This document shows, piece by piece, positions 23,710 through 36,178 of a stretch of 64,000 nucleotides of DNA. The position numbers and the translations under genes are program-made. Source of the DNA: Leptodontidium sp. MPI-SDFR-AT-0119 (taxonomy: Eukaryota; Ascomycota; Leotiomycetes; Helotiales; Leptodontidiaceae); NCBI GenBank assembly GCA_020726505.1, contig JAHLEZ010000007.1, positions 496,001 to 560,000 of the forward strand, read 5' to 3'. Under the pieces are notes generated by a model. That model was given only the letters and a program-made list of their open reading frames with translations, had not been told where the DNA came from and searched no databases. Position 1 is the stretch's first letter. Every line of letters begins with the position of its first letter.

Positions 23710-24964
23710 TCATTTCATCTTCAAAAACCCTTCCCAAGGCTCACAAACCTCTTTAATCCTATCCGGCACTCCACTCCCCTCAATAACAACCAAATCGACC
23801 CACTTCCTCGCGAAAATATCCTTATTCTCAATCGTATAACACAACAACTCAGCAACCTCATCATCCTTCCCAACCTCATTCAAGAACTCCAGCCGTTCCA
23901 GATTCTGGGGTAAAGCTACACTCTGCAACCTCGGGGTCTTCATACCGAAAAGCTGATGATCACGCAGTTTCAACTCGGTTAGGAGTTCAAAGTCGCGGAG
24001 TTTGAGCGGGTTCTTGCCTGCCAGGGTGGGGAAATCGATAGTGATTTTCTGGAGGGAATGTTGCGCCGAGCGGCACGAGAGGATGTAATCTTCCATATAC
24101 TCTGGACTTTCCTCGAGGGCGGGTTCCGGGTCTGGGAGTTGCGTGATGGTGATCTCTTCTAGGGCTTCGGGGAGGACGAGGAGGTCGGCCAGGGCGTCGT
24201 CGTGGATGTCGCATTCGAGGAGTTGGAGGGTCTTGAGGCCGGTGTACCATGGCTTCTCAAGCGATTCGAAACCGCGCTCGTCGAGCTTGGCGCGTCGGAT
24301 GATGAGGTGTTCTAGCGTGGGGTGGCCGAAGATGTGGATGTTTTCTTGGAGGTCCCAGTACCCGCCGTCTTCACGCTGGTAGAAGAGAGAGCCTGTTGAG
24401 ATGTGTGTGAGAACTCAGAACTTGGATATGATGTGATATGATATGATGTGGTATGAAGAATGTGGTGAGCACGTGAAGATGAATTGGGGAAAACTTACAT
24501 GTTTTCAGACAAGCCAGGTCGAAAGGACCATTGAAGAGATTCCCAATGCCGTGAGACAAGCTCTCAGGGACCGAGATTACCAAGTCCTCCAGATTCGACA
24601 TGGTTGAAATGGTATGCGAGAAGCGATCGATGGGATGTGGCGTGTCGGTCAAGCACATGATATCGGCCATCTCAGCACTGGGGAAGTCGACCCTCACATT
24701 CTGGATCAGCGAGCCTCGTCTCGGACGCGTGACGAGCGACTCGGAGAAGAGCAGGTGGTGTTTTGGCTGGTCGAAGAGGATGGATTTGTAGAGCACTGGG
24801 TCAGCGACGGAGTTCATACGCCGCGATACTAGACACACGGATGCTAGGTCGCGCTGGGCGGGTAGGGCTTCCATGATATTGATCAGGAGTTCGTCGGGCA
24901 GGCTGCTGAATTCCCGTACCCGTACCCGTACCTGCGCGGGGATTGTGGGGTCGCATGCCGACAT
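23710..24964 (-). CDS. F-box protein, 382 aa
   Basis: Two minus-strand exons, 24499-24964 and 23710-24392, are split by a 106-bp intron at 24393-24498 (GTAAGT donor, CAACAG acceptor) that contains a CATAT/CATCA repeat. The F-box lies at about residues 19-63: FSSLPDELLINIMEAL, then LASVCLVSRRMNSVADPVLYKSILF. The remainder has spaced leucine-rich segments (LEHLIIRRAKL, LKTLQLLECDI, LTELKLRDHQLFG), as in fungal F-box proteins with degenerate leucine-rich repeats. F-box proteins recruit substrates to SCF ubiquitin ligases through Skp1; the target is not readable from sequence. The ATG at 24964 is the first in frame and directly precedes the F-box. The join restores the phrase LKTC-SLFYQREDGGYWDL without a stop. 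Confidence 0.88.
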
Positions 24965-25317
24965 GGTGGATGCGGGGAAGGGGAGGAGGGGAGGAGGGGA
25001 GAGTCTGGGGAAGAAGTATATTTACTTTCTGGGGTATGGGGTTGGGGTTTGAAGTGAAATGGAATGAAATGAAATATCTCGTAAGATTTCTCGATTGAAG
25101 CGACGACGGCGCGTACCACCAAAAGTTGCCACGGTTCCATTGCCACTGGGCGGCTGCTTCAGCCACGTGCAGGGGACGAGGCGAGATGGGCTGGTTTCGG
25201 GTGCGGTGCCTGAGGCACAGATACACGTGATTCACCTCCTCAGACCTGTTGGCTCTTGAATGACCACAGATGCTGGGATATATTGATAAGAACGAAAATA
25301 AAGGGCGGATGACTCAA
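24965..25317. other. Intergenic region between the F-box and VOC genes
   Basis: This is the F-box promoter side and VOC gene 3' flank. A TGAAATGGAATGAAATGAAAT repeat-like stretch near 25054-25075 is the only notable element; no gene is seen. Confidence 0.55.
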
Positions 25318-25734
25318 TTACTCAGTCCCAGGATTTCCTCCCTCCAAAAACTTAAAGAAAGTAAGCACATTCCCATCGTCATCCTTCACAGCAAACTGTC
25401 GATATCCCCACTCCTTATCCTCCAACTTCTCAACAATCGTCACTCTTCCCTCCTCCTTCACCTTCTCATAAAACGTATCCAACTCAGCGGTACCAAGAGC
25501 AATCCAAGCGCTTCCAGCGTGGAAATCTCCCGCTTCGCGTAAGCGAAAATAGATGTTGGCTTCGGCTTTGGGGCCGACGAAGAGGGAGCAGAAGGTGGGA
25601 TTGGAGCTGTTCTCTGGATGAACTCCACCGGTTTGGAAACCGAGTTCAGTGGTGTAGAAATTGAGGGTGCGGGTTATTGAGAGGGATTGAAATTGTGGGA
25701 TGATCTTCCATGCTGAGGAGGTGGGATGGGCCAT
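25318..25734 (-). CDS. VOC-superfamily (glyoxalase/bleomycin-resistance fold) protein, 138 aa
   Basis: A single complete exon on the minus strand. The length is typical of one-domain VOC proteins made of two beta-alpha-beta-beta-beta modules. Module 1 includes FQSLSITRTLNFYTTELGF, the usual helix plus GF turn, and module 2 includes ELDTFYEKVKEEG followed by WGYRQFAVKDDDGNVLTFF, the characteristic D-x-x-G-N end. Metal ligands of true glyoxalase I are not obvious at the first position (SLSIT instead of H), so an enzymatic role is uncertain. It may be a binding or protective protein. It is divergent from the pirin gene with a shared intergenic region of 1.1 kb. Confidence 0.9.
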   Translation of the reverse strand: MAHPTSSAWKIIPQFQSLSITRTLNFYTTELGFQTGGVHPENSSNPTFCSLFVGPKAEANIYFRLREAGDFHAGSAWIALGTAELDTFYEKVKEEGRVTIVEKLEDKEWGYRQFAVKDDDGNVLTFFKFLEGGNPGTE

Positions 25735-26851
25735 CTTGATGCGAAGTTGAGGAGGATGATTGAATGAATCAGCTGGAGGGTCGCAGTGAGGCTATGCAGC
25801 TATGCAGATGACGAGAATAGCACCCAGGAAACGATGCTGAAATGGATTCTCGTAAGTAGACGTTCAAGTGGATTCTGTGACAAGAGGTCTGGGATTCTCT
25901 TACAACCAAAGTGGAAAAGCATGAGAAATAATAGTTTGATCGAGAGTCTGAGTACTGGAGTGGGGTACGGGTAAGATGGAGACACGATCGACCGGTACTA
26001 GGCAGTAATGAAGCTTGCCTCAACTGTAGCCTAGAGGTCTGAGTAGATATGAACGAGAAGACTCTCAACTTGAGATCATCTGCAATGCTGCCACTCATAG
26101 AATACGAACATGTTTCTTGCAGACGCTCTTCAAAAGCTGAGGTCCATGAGATAGATGCAAACGGACATCCAGAACCAGCAGAAGAGATTGCTTGTATCAG
26201 CGCGGTAGGAGACGAAACACCTCGACACTGCCTCCAACACAATTCCAAATATTAAACAAAGCATATGCACTTCAATCTATCCGCAAGATAATAAACAAGA
26301 AATGATACACTTGCCATCTTCTGCGATCATCATCACCCAGACCGCTGAATCAGCTTCAGGTTCCAAGCTTCAAGCGAGAACAACAACTCTAAAGCGACCT
26401 CCACTTGGGGGTTCTCGTATCTCATAGGGCGCAGTCGATTCAGCCTGTACCAAGGCCCAGCTTCTAAGCCAACAATGATGTAGGCGATATCAAAATACGA
26501 AGACTGCGCAGTCTCTGGGACAATGAATTTTCCTCATAAGGAAATCGATTCTTCCAATCAGATGCCGAGGATCAGCCAATGGAGGTTTTTGGCGGGGTCG
26601 TCCCAATACAGCTAGACCTCCCGTCGCTAGACTCGCTGAATAAGATGATTTCTAACGATGCCGTCACCCCCAAAACGCCTCTCCAGCGCAAAAACATTCT
26701 CGAAGGTCTCAAAGCATCAGGTCAGCCTCTCCAATCAACACCACCAACCAAGGTAGCTAATTCCCAATCCTCATGTAATTGTACAATTCAACTTCTTCCT
26801 TCTCTTCTCCAATCATCTCCAATGTTCTGGTCCTTGTCTACTGTCCTATAA
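25735..26851. other. Divergent promoter region between the VOC and pirin genes
   Basis: About 1.1 kb separates the minus-strand VOC start from the plus-strand pirin frame. Short frames occur but none is convincing. The final 100 bp are CT-rich and end in TATAAATG. Confidence 0.5.
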
Positions 26852-26852
26852 A
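26847..26852 (+). promoter_or_regulatory. Candidate TATA box overlapping the first pirin ATG
   Basis: TATAAATG places a TATA motif directly on the longest-frame start codon. If it works as a TATA box, transcription would begin downstream and translation would start at 27044 or 27074. Confidence 0.35.
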
Positions 26853-28002
26853 TGAAGCTCCTCTTCATTTCCAGTTCCCTTTTCGTTCTTTCAATCAGCA
26901 TCTTCTACAGTTCGCAGCAACTCAGAGACTTCTTCTACAGCTTCACAGCCTTCACCCGCAAGACCAACACAATTATACAATCGTCTTTGACTACTACCAT
27001 ACCAATCCAATCCGTCGCAACGACCATATCTACAGAACCCTCTATGAGCTCGATCAAAGCCATCAAGAACACCATGTCCAAAGCTCTCTCCCACGCCAAA
27101 ATCGTACCTCGTCGATCTGAGGATCGCGGCCATGCAAACCATGGCTGGTTAAACACATACCACACCTTCTCCTTCGCCAACTACTACGACCCGCGATACC
27201 AGAACTTCGGCAGTCTGCGAGTCCTCAATGAGGATCGCGTTGATGGCGGAAGCGGTTTCCCCACACATCCTCATCGCGACGCCGAGATCTTCAGCTACAT
27301 CCTCAGCGGCGAGCTCACACATCGGGATAGCATGATCAAGAAAGGCGCAGAGGGAATGCAGGGTGATGATTTCTACAGGATGAAGAGAGGCGATGTTCAG
27401 TTCACAACTGGTGGAAGTGGTATGTTACCCCACTCTACTCCCCTCCTCAATTTTCACAAAACCCAAATACTAACAAATATTTTCTTCCAGGCATCGCACA
27501 CTCCGAACAAAACGAATCAGACAAACAAGTACACTTCCTCCAAATCTGGGCCCTCCCATGGGCACGCGGTCTCACACCCCGATACCACACAAAGACTTTC
27601 TCAGAAGACGCCAAGCGGGTCGCCTTCCTTCCCATCCTCTCGCCCCTCGTAGGCGGAAAGGGCGCTACACCCGCACAAGAGAAAGCAGCCGAGGCCGTCC
27701 TCCCAGACACGATACCCATCCACGCGGATCTCGTCATGGCCGCTGGCATCATACCAGTTGATAAACGCTTCAAGTGGACGATCGGTGCGGATGCGGTTAA
27801 GAAGACCGAGGGCAGACATGTATATATCCACCTCCCAATGACGAAGAAGGGGAGTTCGAAGGTTAGGATTGATGGAAGAGAGGATGTGGTTTTGAGTGAG
27901 GGGGATGGAGCGTTTATCAGCAATGTCAATGCGGGGGATGTATTGAGCGTTGAGAGTGTAGGCGAGGCTGAGGCCGAGGTTGTTGTTTTGGATAGCGATT
28001 AG
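26852..28002 (+). CDS. Pirin family protein (cupin fold), 359 aa from longest frame or about 295 aa from an inner ATG
   Basis: Exons 26852-27419 and 27491-28002 are joined across a 71-bp intron (GTATGT...TTCCAG). The pirin signature is clear: RGHANHGWLNTYHTFSFANY, RVLNEDRV, then FPTHPHRDAEIFSYILSGEL with metal ligands H139 and H141, and after the junction GIAHSEQNE with H193 and E195. The C-terminal cupin contains GEGDG-like and GAFISN turns. Pirins bind iron and act as redox-dependent nuclear cofactors or as quercetinases; which applies here is unknown. The longest frame adds 64-74 residues with a hydrophobic start (MKLLFISSSLFVLSISIF) not found in typical pirins of about 290 residues. An ATG at 27044 (residue 65) gives 295 residues and another at 27074 gives 285. 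The extension may be leader rather than protein. Confidence 0.92.
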
Positions 28003-31000
28003 ACAGTCTAGGGCTTTACTCTGACTATTTGTGTTTGAAAATACCATTTGATTGAATTCTATCCGTCTCGTTTGTACGTCTTGTTTTTTCCTTCCTTACT
28101 TTTATTTCCAAGTTCTCGCTCGGCACAGAAGGAGCCTGAGTTCGTCTTTGCCATTCATTCATGGTCTGTGCCCAAGAAAGCAAGTGTATTCATCTTCATC
28201 TTCATCCGTACGTATCGCCTTTCCCTCCCTCCCTCCCTCCCTCCCTTCTTCCTTGCAGCCTGATAAATATCACCAAAGCATCCATCAATCTCTTATTTTC
28301 CAGCACACACAAAAGAAATATCAATACCGGGTGCTTATATATAGCAGCTCAGTAAGCCCACCACTCTACTCAATAAATATTAATCAAAGTTCAACACACA
28401 TCATAACGACATGGTCACGGGTGGGTGGACTTCTTTCGCCATGTCACACAGTACGATCTGATACAGGAAGGAGAGTATAGTACAAAGTCCTCTGCGGCTC
28501 TTCGCTTACTCGCCAGTTTCCTGAGTGGTAGTATTGAAAAAGTTGGCGAGCTAGGTCGGGAAAAGAAAACGAAAAATTCAGGGGAAACCGACGAGTAGTT
28601 GTGTTCTAGATGATTAGAACTAACTTTCGTGTTGATATCGATTGAATACTCTCGTCTCTCGATTATTCTTTTATTTTGACTTTCTTCTTCTTTCTTCCCC
28701 ATTATCTCTTGGCTAACTTTTCAAATTTCAATCTTAGTTTTGAGTGAGGAGTGGTGAGAGCAGAGATGTAAATGACAATCAACGTTCTTCCTGGTGAGGT
28801 TAGAAATACTATTCTATGTCGTGTATATCAAGTTTTCTTACTCTTCCGGGAGCGAAGGAGAAGGCGATTGTTTTTTCACTCTTGAAGCGAGGTAATGTGT
28901 CTCAATGGAAAGTATTTCGGGAAAAATTTTGATGGCAGAGCAGCCGGGTTTCGCTCACTTCAATGGCCAGTTGTTTATCTTAGTGTGCATTGTTTTTAGT
29001 GCGTTGATGAGAGAGGAATGGGGTGGCTATATACATGTATCCTACTAGCCCTGGGGAAATGGGGTAGAGCTAGTTTTGCAGTGTGAGAATTGAGGTAGGT
29101 ATTTATTGGCAACGGAATCGTTGCGGTACGTTGTGGAAGAGCAATGTGTTCATATTCCCGATACTCGCGAAGTGAAAATGGAGGAAGGTGAATTTTTCCC
29201 GGGCTCTTGTAGTATTCTATTCTCCTCCTCCAACGTTTGAATAAGAATTAGCATGGGATTTTTGGTTTCAAATTTGAAGATACGTATAAATACGCACAGC
29301 TTCAAGAATGCATGGACTTGGAGTAAGAACTTTCCACCTCATTGCAGCCATCTTCATGTTCTCCGTCTATTCGTGTATCACCTTCGTAGGATTTACTTAT
29401 CTGCGATGCTGGAAGGATGCATATCGAGGAAGTTGAGGTTCACTTTCGTGGTTGTCGTTCTGTTCGTCGCTGTCAGTTGACTCCTAGATTCTATCTCATT
29501 TCGTCCGATGTTACCCTTTCGAAAAACTCAATCTGAAATTGTACTACGTGATAGAAATCTGTACAATGGCTCAATGTTATAAGATTCATCTGCAGAAAAT
29601 TCCCGGGTTTTAGCTTTGCTCCTACGCTGCAAGATCATACCTGTAGGTCTGCATGTTATTTCGTCAACAGACTGTGAGCTCGTCGTATATATATCCCATT
29701 CCTGCTGACTTGCTTTTGAGTCTGGATACATGGAAGTTGAATCTCTTCACTTGACTTCGTTCACTCTAAGCTAATTCACCGTCCAGCATCCCGTAACCTT
29801 TGAACTTCGTCGAGGCGTGGCCTCTGGACTGGTTGGAAGATTCTTAGAGTATCTAAAGACAAGGAAGTAGGGTCTTTGATTCTGTATGTGCACATCGCGA
29901 GAGCCGACTCCAGCTCCATTGCTTGATTGTAGCCGAGTGACATCAATCCTAGTTACAACACTTCAGGACGTCAGGAAAGGAAAAGTGAGTGATCACCTTC
30001 GAAGCTCAATTCTCATGAACGTTCGTCCCGAAGTATGTAAGTCCCACAGAACATCAATTCGGGTAAAGTTTGCTGCCATTTTCGTTCTTATTGTCATTCT
30101 TATTGTCGTTGACTACATTTCTGCCGTTCTGTGTTCTCGTGCAGTGAACAATTTTCAGAACTCAAAATCCATATCCCTGACCTGACCAAGTCAACCCAGC
30201 CATCCTCACGTCTTTCGTCGCAGTAGAAAGTTTTCTAGTCTGGCGTTATTGTGCAATTGTAGCTAGTCCTCGATGCAAGCAGGTATTGACCCTCACATCA
30301 TTCTTCAGAAGTGGTCCGAACTGGTGGACGTGTATGCTGGCGAAGCAGCAAACACTTGTCCGTGGTCTGGAGAATTGGATATTCGAGACACAGATCTCGA
30401 AACTCATACCAAGGCTAGTCGTAAGATTGTTATTGGAGAAAGACTGTTGTCGCTTCATCTCTTGTTGCCGTATTTCACGTAGCTGGAGATCATCATGCGG
30501 GGAAAGGAACTTTCATGTTACATACATGGAACATCATGTAGGTATAAGAAGTGGCGCCTAAAAATGGCAAGCAACTTCTAGCTAGGCTTCATAATTAGGT
30601 GAGATTTGAACATCGAGGAGGATCTCGCCTCAGCATTTGGAGCTGCTATCTAGCTTGCCATGCATAAACGTTCCTGGTCTTCTATTATATACAATTCGCT
30701 AAAAAGCAGAACAAGAAGGCGCACACCTCATAGAAAGAACGATAGTTAATTTGTAAATTTTCTTAGATTACATCAGAGCTCTCCAGTCCGTCGCATGAGG
30801 AAGACCTAGTCGATACTGCTGCATATATATGTATATATACCTCTGAAGGCCGTCGGTAGAACGTTAGATCAATTGAGCTATGGAGAGATAAACAAGGCCA
30901 AGCCATTTATTGTGATTTGGGAATACTAGGGGTCACAGATTCTACTTCGCCTGGAGTGTGATTGTGTCTTCATCCCTCGCTTCCTGATTGGGAATTACCA

Positions 31001-34000
31001 ATGTGTTTCCGCGAGGAGATTCGGATAGGCTCTCAGCTTCGCCGTTTGGAGATTGTACACTACCACCATCTGAACCGCTGTTAATCAGCACTTGGCATCA
31101 CATTTCTTTTTGTGAACGTCTCAGTATAGTCTCACCATCCCGCGAAAGTGGTTCTGGATCCAGATCACAAATTATTCTTGAAAAAGCAACACACTTGATT
31201 GGATCATCAGTAGTTACCACAACACATTTCCCCCGTCTCACATATCATATATCTTCTTCAAAGACTCGATTGACTCCTGAGAAACAAGTTTATTCATCTC
31301 TTTTTGGCCCTGAATTCACGTGAATTACGCTGGGGTTGCAAGACTTTCCACTGCTGATTCCCACTCGCTTTGAATGCAATGCCCCCGACTTGTGAATGAG
31401 TGATGATGAATAGATATAAGTACGAATTGAAAATTATCAATCGTCAGGGCTGGCCTGGCTGGTTGAAGGTACTCGTCATGACTCTTTGTCTCGGCACAGG
31501 TGAGAAGGCTCAGCTGGAAGAGATACTCCAGATTAGCAAGAGTTCGAATGCCAAGTTTGTAAAAGACGTCCGCTGTCAGCGTCAAGAATTGACAGCTTCG
31601 CTTCTGAGACTTTCAATATTAGACAATGAGCCTATCAATGTCGTTAGATTCGTTGCTGCCAAATATGACTGACCATTCTATCCCAAGAAATTGGAAAGCC
31701 CCGCTTCAGGTTCTTGCAGCTCTAATTTTGAACTGCTTACCACCATCCACGACCGTGAGACTTTTGCTACGGTTCTGGAAATGAGTCCAGTGTGGTGAAG
31801 CAATGCTTTTGTTCCGACCTGGCCGAGCCGGAGTGGTGGTATGCTGAATTGAGGAATGAACATTGCCTTTTGAAAGGTAGGCCCATGGCCCTGGAAGTTA
31901 TATCTATCGACACGGAGCCGGGAGCATAATCATTTTTGGCTATAACAGCTGTGGAAGAGTATCGCTGAGATCAATTCTTGTTCGCGACGTTTTTTCAAGG
32001 ATGTCAGCAATCCTGCTGGTTAGAACGAAATGCTTGGATGAATTTGGCTGTCAATTTTGAGGCTTTTGTCATTTGCAAATATTACACCCCTATCTGATCT
32101 TTTATATTTCTTGAAAAGAGGAGCAGGTGCTCCAAGTACAAAAATTTAGAAGCCGCTAGTGTCCCAAGAGTTCAAATCTGAGTCGACGAAGTTCTGAACG
32201 TAGAAGAATAGATGTAAAAGATTTCCAGTCGCGATATCGACTTTGGTTGATTTTTGCATATCGGCATCAACCTACCGGCAAGCAATTATACATATTTAAG
32301 TAATTAGCACAGCGCAAATAATAACTGCACAAGATCGAAGAGGTATTACCGGAGAGTGGAAAGGGAGATACCGCGTGTAGTACTTCGGTGCACAACAATT
32401 TGACTTCGCAAGGCGAGACAATCACGTCACGTCAAGTGATCTCAAAACGTGTTGGATCTTTTGAGATGAGCGAAAGTAGTATATGAGTAGGGTAGGGGTT
32501 GATTGAAGGGATCGATTGACCATCTGAGCTAGGTCTCAATTTCATACGACATGGTTTGAGGGGTCTGTCTGACCAATGAATCATGGGGAAATTGGCTCAG
32601 TATCAAATCGGTCGACTGAAAGCCTCAAGCTGTTCGATCAGTATGAGTGTTCTCTGAGCTTGTCTGACTTGAACCTTGCAAACGAACCATGGTGAAACGT
32701 CGCGAGAAATGCTGGCCCTTGAACTGTCGAGTGTCAAAACTTGCGGCTCCAGAAGGTCAGATACTTATTCAATATCCTAGATAGGCAACTGCACCCAGCC
32801 CCTCAATTTCAGATTTTCAAAGTTACTCACTGTTCGACCTTCCCGTCCACCACTCATCTTCCACAAACAATCACAGACAGTAATACTATATAATCCTCCG
32901 CAAATGATCGTTTCAGGGGTATCGTTGGACCGAGAATGGTACTTGGCCATTTGACCAATCACCGCATCGAAGTAAACAAACTAACCCAACAAGGAGAACA
33001 AACGTGTGTTCGCAAAGATCAGCCAGAAACAAAAATTGAATCTGGGAATATAGTAGAGAGGAAGATAAAATGAGCTCGTCTTAATCCTCTCCGACCATGA
33101 CACAGTTACGCCCAGAAAAACATCCATAAGCAGCGCATCCCGTGACCGTATGCTGACCGAATGCCGGAACAAGCGAGTACCGGCAGCCTCATCCAGAGAA
33201 GAGTAACCACAGGGACCAGTCAGCACTCGCCACCATGCACACAGACATCATTTCTGCTAGGGCAAGGACACACATATACCCTGCTCTACCTAAAGTCTGT
33301 AATTACCGTTTCCTTACGTATGAAAGTCGGAAGTCCCGTGCTGGATGAAATGATTGTATGAGGCTTTTGTGAATTTTCTTCTCTGGGATTCGTGAAGAAT
33401 CGGAGGTCAATGATGGGGTCTGTTGCCTTTCACCGTCATAGTCAGAATGGCTAGGGGGCAAATCCACATTTGGAAAGGCCGGTCTGTTTGGTACACTTGA
33501 CGAGGGTTTGCTTTATGTCTGAATGGTGTCTTATGGCGATGGGGATTCGAGTACCGTAGTCCTCCTATTGTACCCGCTGCATATCGAGGATAGGGCAGAG
33601 ACTTTGGTGTGTACCACAGGGAATTATCCAGGGGAGGGATTGGGATGTAGGATATGTGGATGCAGAGGCGGGTGTTTTTGGTAGGCAATGCAAACGCGCT
33701 GAATACGCGCAGCTGTCAGGAGAAAGCAGCAATAGGAAGCGGCAAATCAGAAGAGGAGAAAATGTGGAATGAACAATCGACCAACAAGATGAGCAAGGGA
33801 ATAAGGATTTGGTGGGAACTGGCTAGTGTAAATGGAGGCAGTGAAGGTTTGGGGCATGCTTCCCGTTCAAGTAATGATGAGGGTGCAGACACGCTTATTT
33901 GAATGAGTACAGTGCTGAATAATCTTCGAAGCAGTGAAAATGATAGGGCAGTTAAGGACATGGGACAGAAGAGAAGCAGAGCGGGACCACGTGGGGATGG

Positions 34001-35678
34001 GTACCACGAGGCGGTGAAACGAAGGCAAACGGAGACGGGATAGGACACAACAGATGTTGTACACAAGGACTGCATGCATAAAATAGCTTACGGAGTTGTG
34101 AATTTCCAGTCACTGTGCATGAAAGTGCTGGGCATGATGCTGAATGAAGAAAGTGAAGAATGATGACTTGTCGAATCGAACTGCTTCCTGACTGTGCGAA
34201 CTCGGAGCGTATGATGCGGACGGGATGGTTTGCCGTGCTTTCAGTTTGCGATATGTGAGGATTGAAGGCGGATTGAATAGGCTATGGTATATCTGCAAAG
34301 TAATGATTCAGCGATGACTGTGAGCGTCGCGTAGCCGAGTCAAGCGAGGGGAAGCGAAGTTAGCTTTAACTTTACCTTAACGTAGAAGCAGCTGCTTCTG
34401 TTAGGCTAGCCATTATTGATGTACAGACAGTGATGCGATTTAGAAAGCGACTATATGATACATGTCTCATCTGGACAACGTTCCCTAAGATAGGAGGTGA
34501 AAAATCCCGGCAATGCGGAGTTGCATGGAGGAGAGCTCGACGTTTTCGATCCCGTGCATTATTCCACTGCACTGATGGTGAACCCCCAAATGTCTTTCAA
34601 TAAGAATGAAGGAAAGGGGTTGAATGATCATTCAACGTTGGTTTGAATTTGGATTTAAGCCATATGTTTCTTGAAATGAAGTCACATCATCGCTAGAGAT
34701 TGGACATAACATTATCCATTAGGATGGCGTTTCGGCAGTTGCAGCAGACTGGAACGACGAAACAACTGCATAAAAATCTGCTACACTAGAATAGAAGGGC
34801 TCTAGAGTTCGACGGAATTGGAGTTTTCTGGGGTTATCAATTGAGTGTTGACGCAATGTAGCCGAACTTGAATGGAAGTGCGGCTCTCGAGAACGACACT
34901 TGACAAATAACTTCGAGCATGGTAAGAGGGTGTAGTGACACGTGTGTATCTTCTTATCAAAATATGGAAACCGTAAGCAACAATATCAATTCAAAAATAA
35001 AGAATCAATACAGCTTAAGCCCCTGTACATTGTTCAAAGAACGTGTTGTGATTGTGCGGGGAGGGCACGCGGATGGGACTGCAGGACGGAAGGTCGTCCG
35101 AACATATCTTTAAATTCTTAAAGATACGGCTCTAACTTGTACGAAAACAAGCACCGTCGCATGCACGGTACAACATGATGCATTAGAAACGTGTATAGTG
35201 TATTGTGAGATCAAACAATGTCCAAGCAGTACGGTACTCCGATTTCAAACAAGCAACGCAGAGCACAATGAAAGCTGCCGATGAACCGATTACAAACATA
35301 CTAATATTCTTAGACTTTTCCAACGAGGGTGTGGCACGCTTAGAAAAAGGACCAGATTCTGCAGAACAGGAGAAGGAATGCCTATGGTGTTCAGGAGGAG
35401 GGAAAGTGCAAACGAAGTTCAGTTCGGGGAGGCATTCTAAGCGAGCGGAAGCGGAAACAAATCGTCCCAGGCCACCAACGCTTGCTTGCTCAGCATAAAT
35501 TTTTTTTCCCAGACTTCCTCGGACATTATTGAGCTTAAACCCGCCAACTCCAGAAGTGGGCACATTGACACTTTCTGAACTCGCGACTCCGCGTTTTCAA
35601 ACAAGGGATGAACTTCAAACTTTTGACGACACATACCGTATTGGAAATCTGTAACTTGGCAATATCTTCAATGCGAGG
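28003..35678. other. Long gene-free region
   Basis: There are 7.7 kb without a recognisable gene. It starts with the pirin 3' flank, including CCCT repeats at about 28224-28244. The remaining frames are short (under about 120 codons), overlap on both strands and match nothing I know. A tRNA A-box-like string on the minus strand at 30869-30880 lacks a partner. Confidence 0.5.
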
Positions 35679-36178
35679 TTAACGAGGCGGATTCTTGGAG
35701 TCCGGGTACGATGGGACGTACTCGCGTATTCCCAAATTGGCACTATGTTCTTGGAATAGCATCATGCCAACATTGCTTTCAAATAAACCTATCGTCTCCG
35801 GCCAAAGATGATCCAGAGGATGTTCCTGGCGACAGGTGTTGGCGGCCTTAGAGATCAGCTCCAGTGCGAACAGCCAAGTGTCACAATGCCGGTAGATATG
35901 CAGTTGGGGTGCAGATGCCGCAGCAATGGCATGGGCTGTTCTCTGCAGTCGAAACACCAGAGACTTCACATTTTCGAAACGCGGGGGATGAGCTGGTATT
36001 TCGATTATTTTCGAGACCTCTGTCACAATGCCAAGATCATATTATTTCTGTTGCGACAATTAGTTTTGTTTATATTTTTGTGCAAAACTTTATGCTTCGC
36101 AATCAACTTGACGCTGGTCCGAGCCGAAGCCACAAGACCCAGTGCAGTGTTTTCAACGCCTGTTAGTGGATGAGCCAT
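35679..36178 (-). CDS. Possible two-part gene or relic, unrecognised
   Basis: From an ATG at 36178 (minus strand) a frame reads MAHPLTGVENTALGLVASAR and continues to a stop near 36023. An overlapping frame then runs from there to 35679 with a coding-like helical composition (ENVKSLVFRLQRTAHAI, LFALELISKAANTCRQE). A splice from a GT in the first frame to the AG at about 36009-36014 could join them, but no donor is strong. The start vaguely resembles the helical N-terminal domains of fungal STAND proteins; that is only an impression. It could equally be a decayed fragment. Confidence 0.2.

Noticed and set aside
30842..30890. tRNA A-box-like string on the minus strand (TAGCTCAATTGA), perhaps a SINE head
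   Set aside because: No B-box, no cloverleaf and no repeat copy seen in the window.
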